From PNAI01 sp964575715 (lineage in GTDB: Bacteria > Pseudomonadota > Alphaproteobacteria > Rhizobiales > Xanthobacteraceae), in assembly GCA_964575715.1 (NCBI GenBank), contig CAZNSG010000359.1, positions 1 through 40,831 on the forward strand: DNA of 40,831 bases. The letters run 5' to 3'. The notes under the pieces are model-generated. The model was not told where the DNA came from and did no database searches. It worked only from the letters and a program-made list of their open reading frames with translations. Of the stretch, positions 40,709 to 40,831 are shown piece by piece. How positions within the stretch are numbered: the first letter of the stretch is position 1; each line of letters begins with the position of its first letter. Made by a program: the position numbers and the translations under genes.

Positions 40709-40831
40709 GCGGACAGGCATTCCATTTGAAGGCGGACAGTGATTCCGGTCGATCGCGGACAGCAATCCGGTGAAGGCGGACAGCGGCTCCCATCGACGGC
40801 TTCATGGGGTCATGTGTCCTGCTTGACGTCA
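40709..40831. mobile_element. Probable end of an IS21-family insertion sequence
   Basis: GCGGACAG occurs four times (40709, 40732, 40755, 40776) at 23, 23 and 21 nt spacing, embedded in repeats like GGCGGACAGTGATTCCGG. IS21-family elements of Hyphomicrobiales carry just such multiple end repeats for the IstA transposase. The transposase genes would lie past the right edge; the last 48 nt show no identifiable gene. The stretch 40586-40708 holds nothing recognisable. Confidence 0.55.

Overview
The window is GC-rich DNA from an alphaproteobacterium, most likely of the order Hyphomicrobiales (Xanthobacteraceae/Nitrobacteraceae type). Signs are the gene content (lysine/ornithine decarboxylase behind a long speF-type leader, CtrA-like boxes, a Zur box), the C1/oxalate enzymes, and several families of short palindromic intergenic repeats of the kind seen in Bradyrhizobium relatives. 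No rRNA, tRNA or CRISPR array was seen.

Layout. 1-2732: end of a molybdenum hydroxylase large subunit, a ModA-like binding protein without signal peptide, and an isocitrate lyase/PEP mutase family enzyme. 2923-5086: exported TPR protein, membrane-anchored TIR protein and a small membrane protein, a possible uncharacterised signalling cassette. 5125-6800: CtrA-like box, promoter, long RNA leader, decarboxylase gene and terminator. 6826-9309: a 49-residue basic protein, a WD40 protein and a COG0523 (CobW-type) GTPase. 9409-11472: an AT-richer hipA-hipB-like cassette in reversed order, abutting a parE toxin remnant whose antitoxin gene is intact. 11584-14500: zinc ABC importer operon (His-rich peptide, ATPase, permease, binding protein) read leftwards from a near-perfect Zur box. 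14534-18808: copper module (Cu ATPase, HMA-TauE/SafE-cupredoxin fusion, Cys-rich exported protein). 18955-22795: a sugar kinase, a low-GC orphan membrane protein, a His/Cys exported protein, a biotin synthase gene broken by an internal amber codon, and crcB.

23033-39141 is the metabolic core. Leftward genes encode a tripartite tricarboxylate-type transporter (tctC-tctB-tctA), a GntR regulator, oxalyl-CoA decarboxylase, formyl-CoA transferase, a formyltransferase/10-formyl-THF hydrolase-like protein and formate-THF ligase. Next come a divergent LysR regulator and a two-subunit NAD-dependent formate dehydrogenase. Read together they form a route from oxalate through oxalyl-CoA and formyl-CoA to formate, which is either oxidised to CO2 with NADH or loaded on tetrahydrofolate. 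The dehydrogenase-LysR block is flanked by inverted copies of a ~160-bp composite palindromic element. The right end holds a conserved protein of unknown function and a repeat array resembling the end of an IS21-family element.

All functions rest on motifs and remembered family features read by eye; no database search was run.
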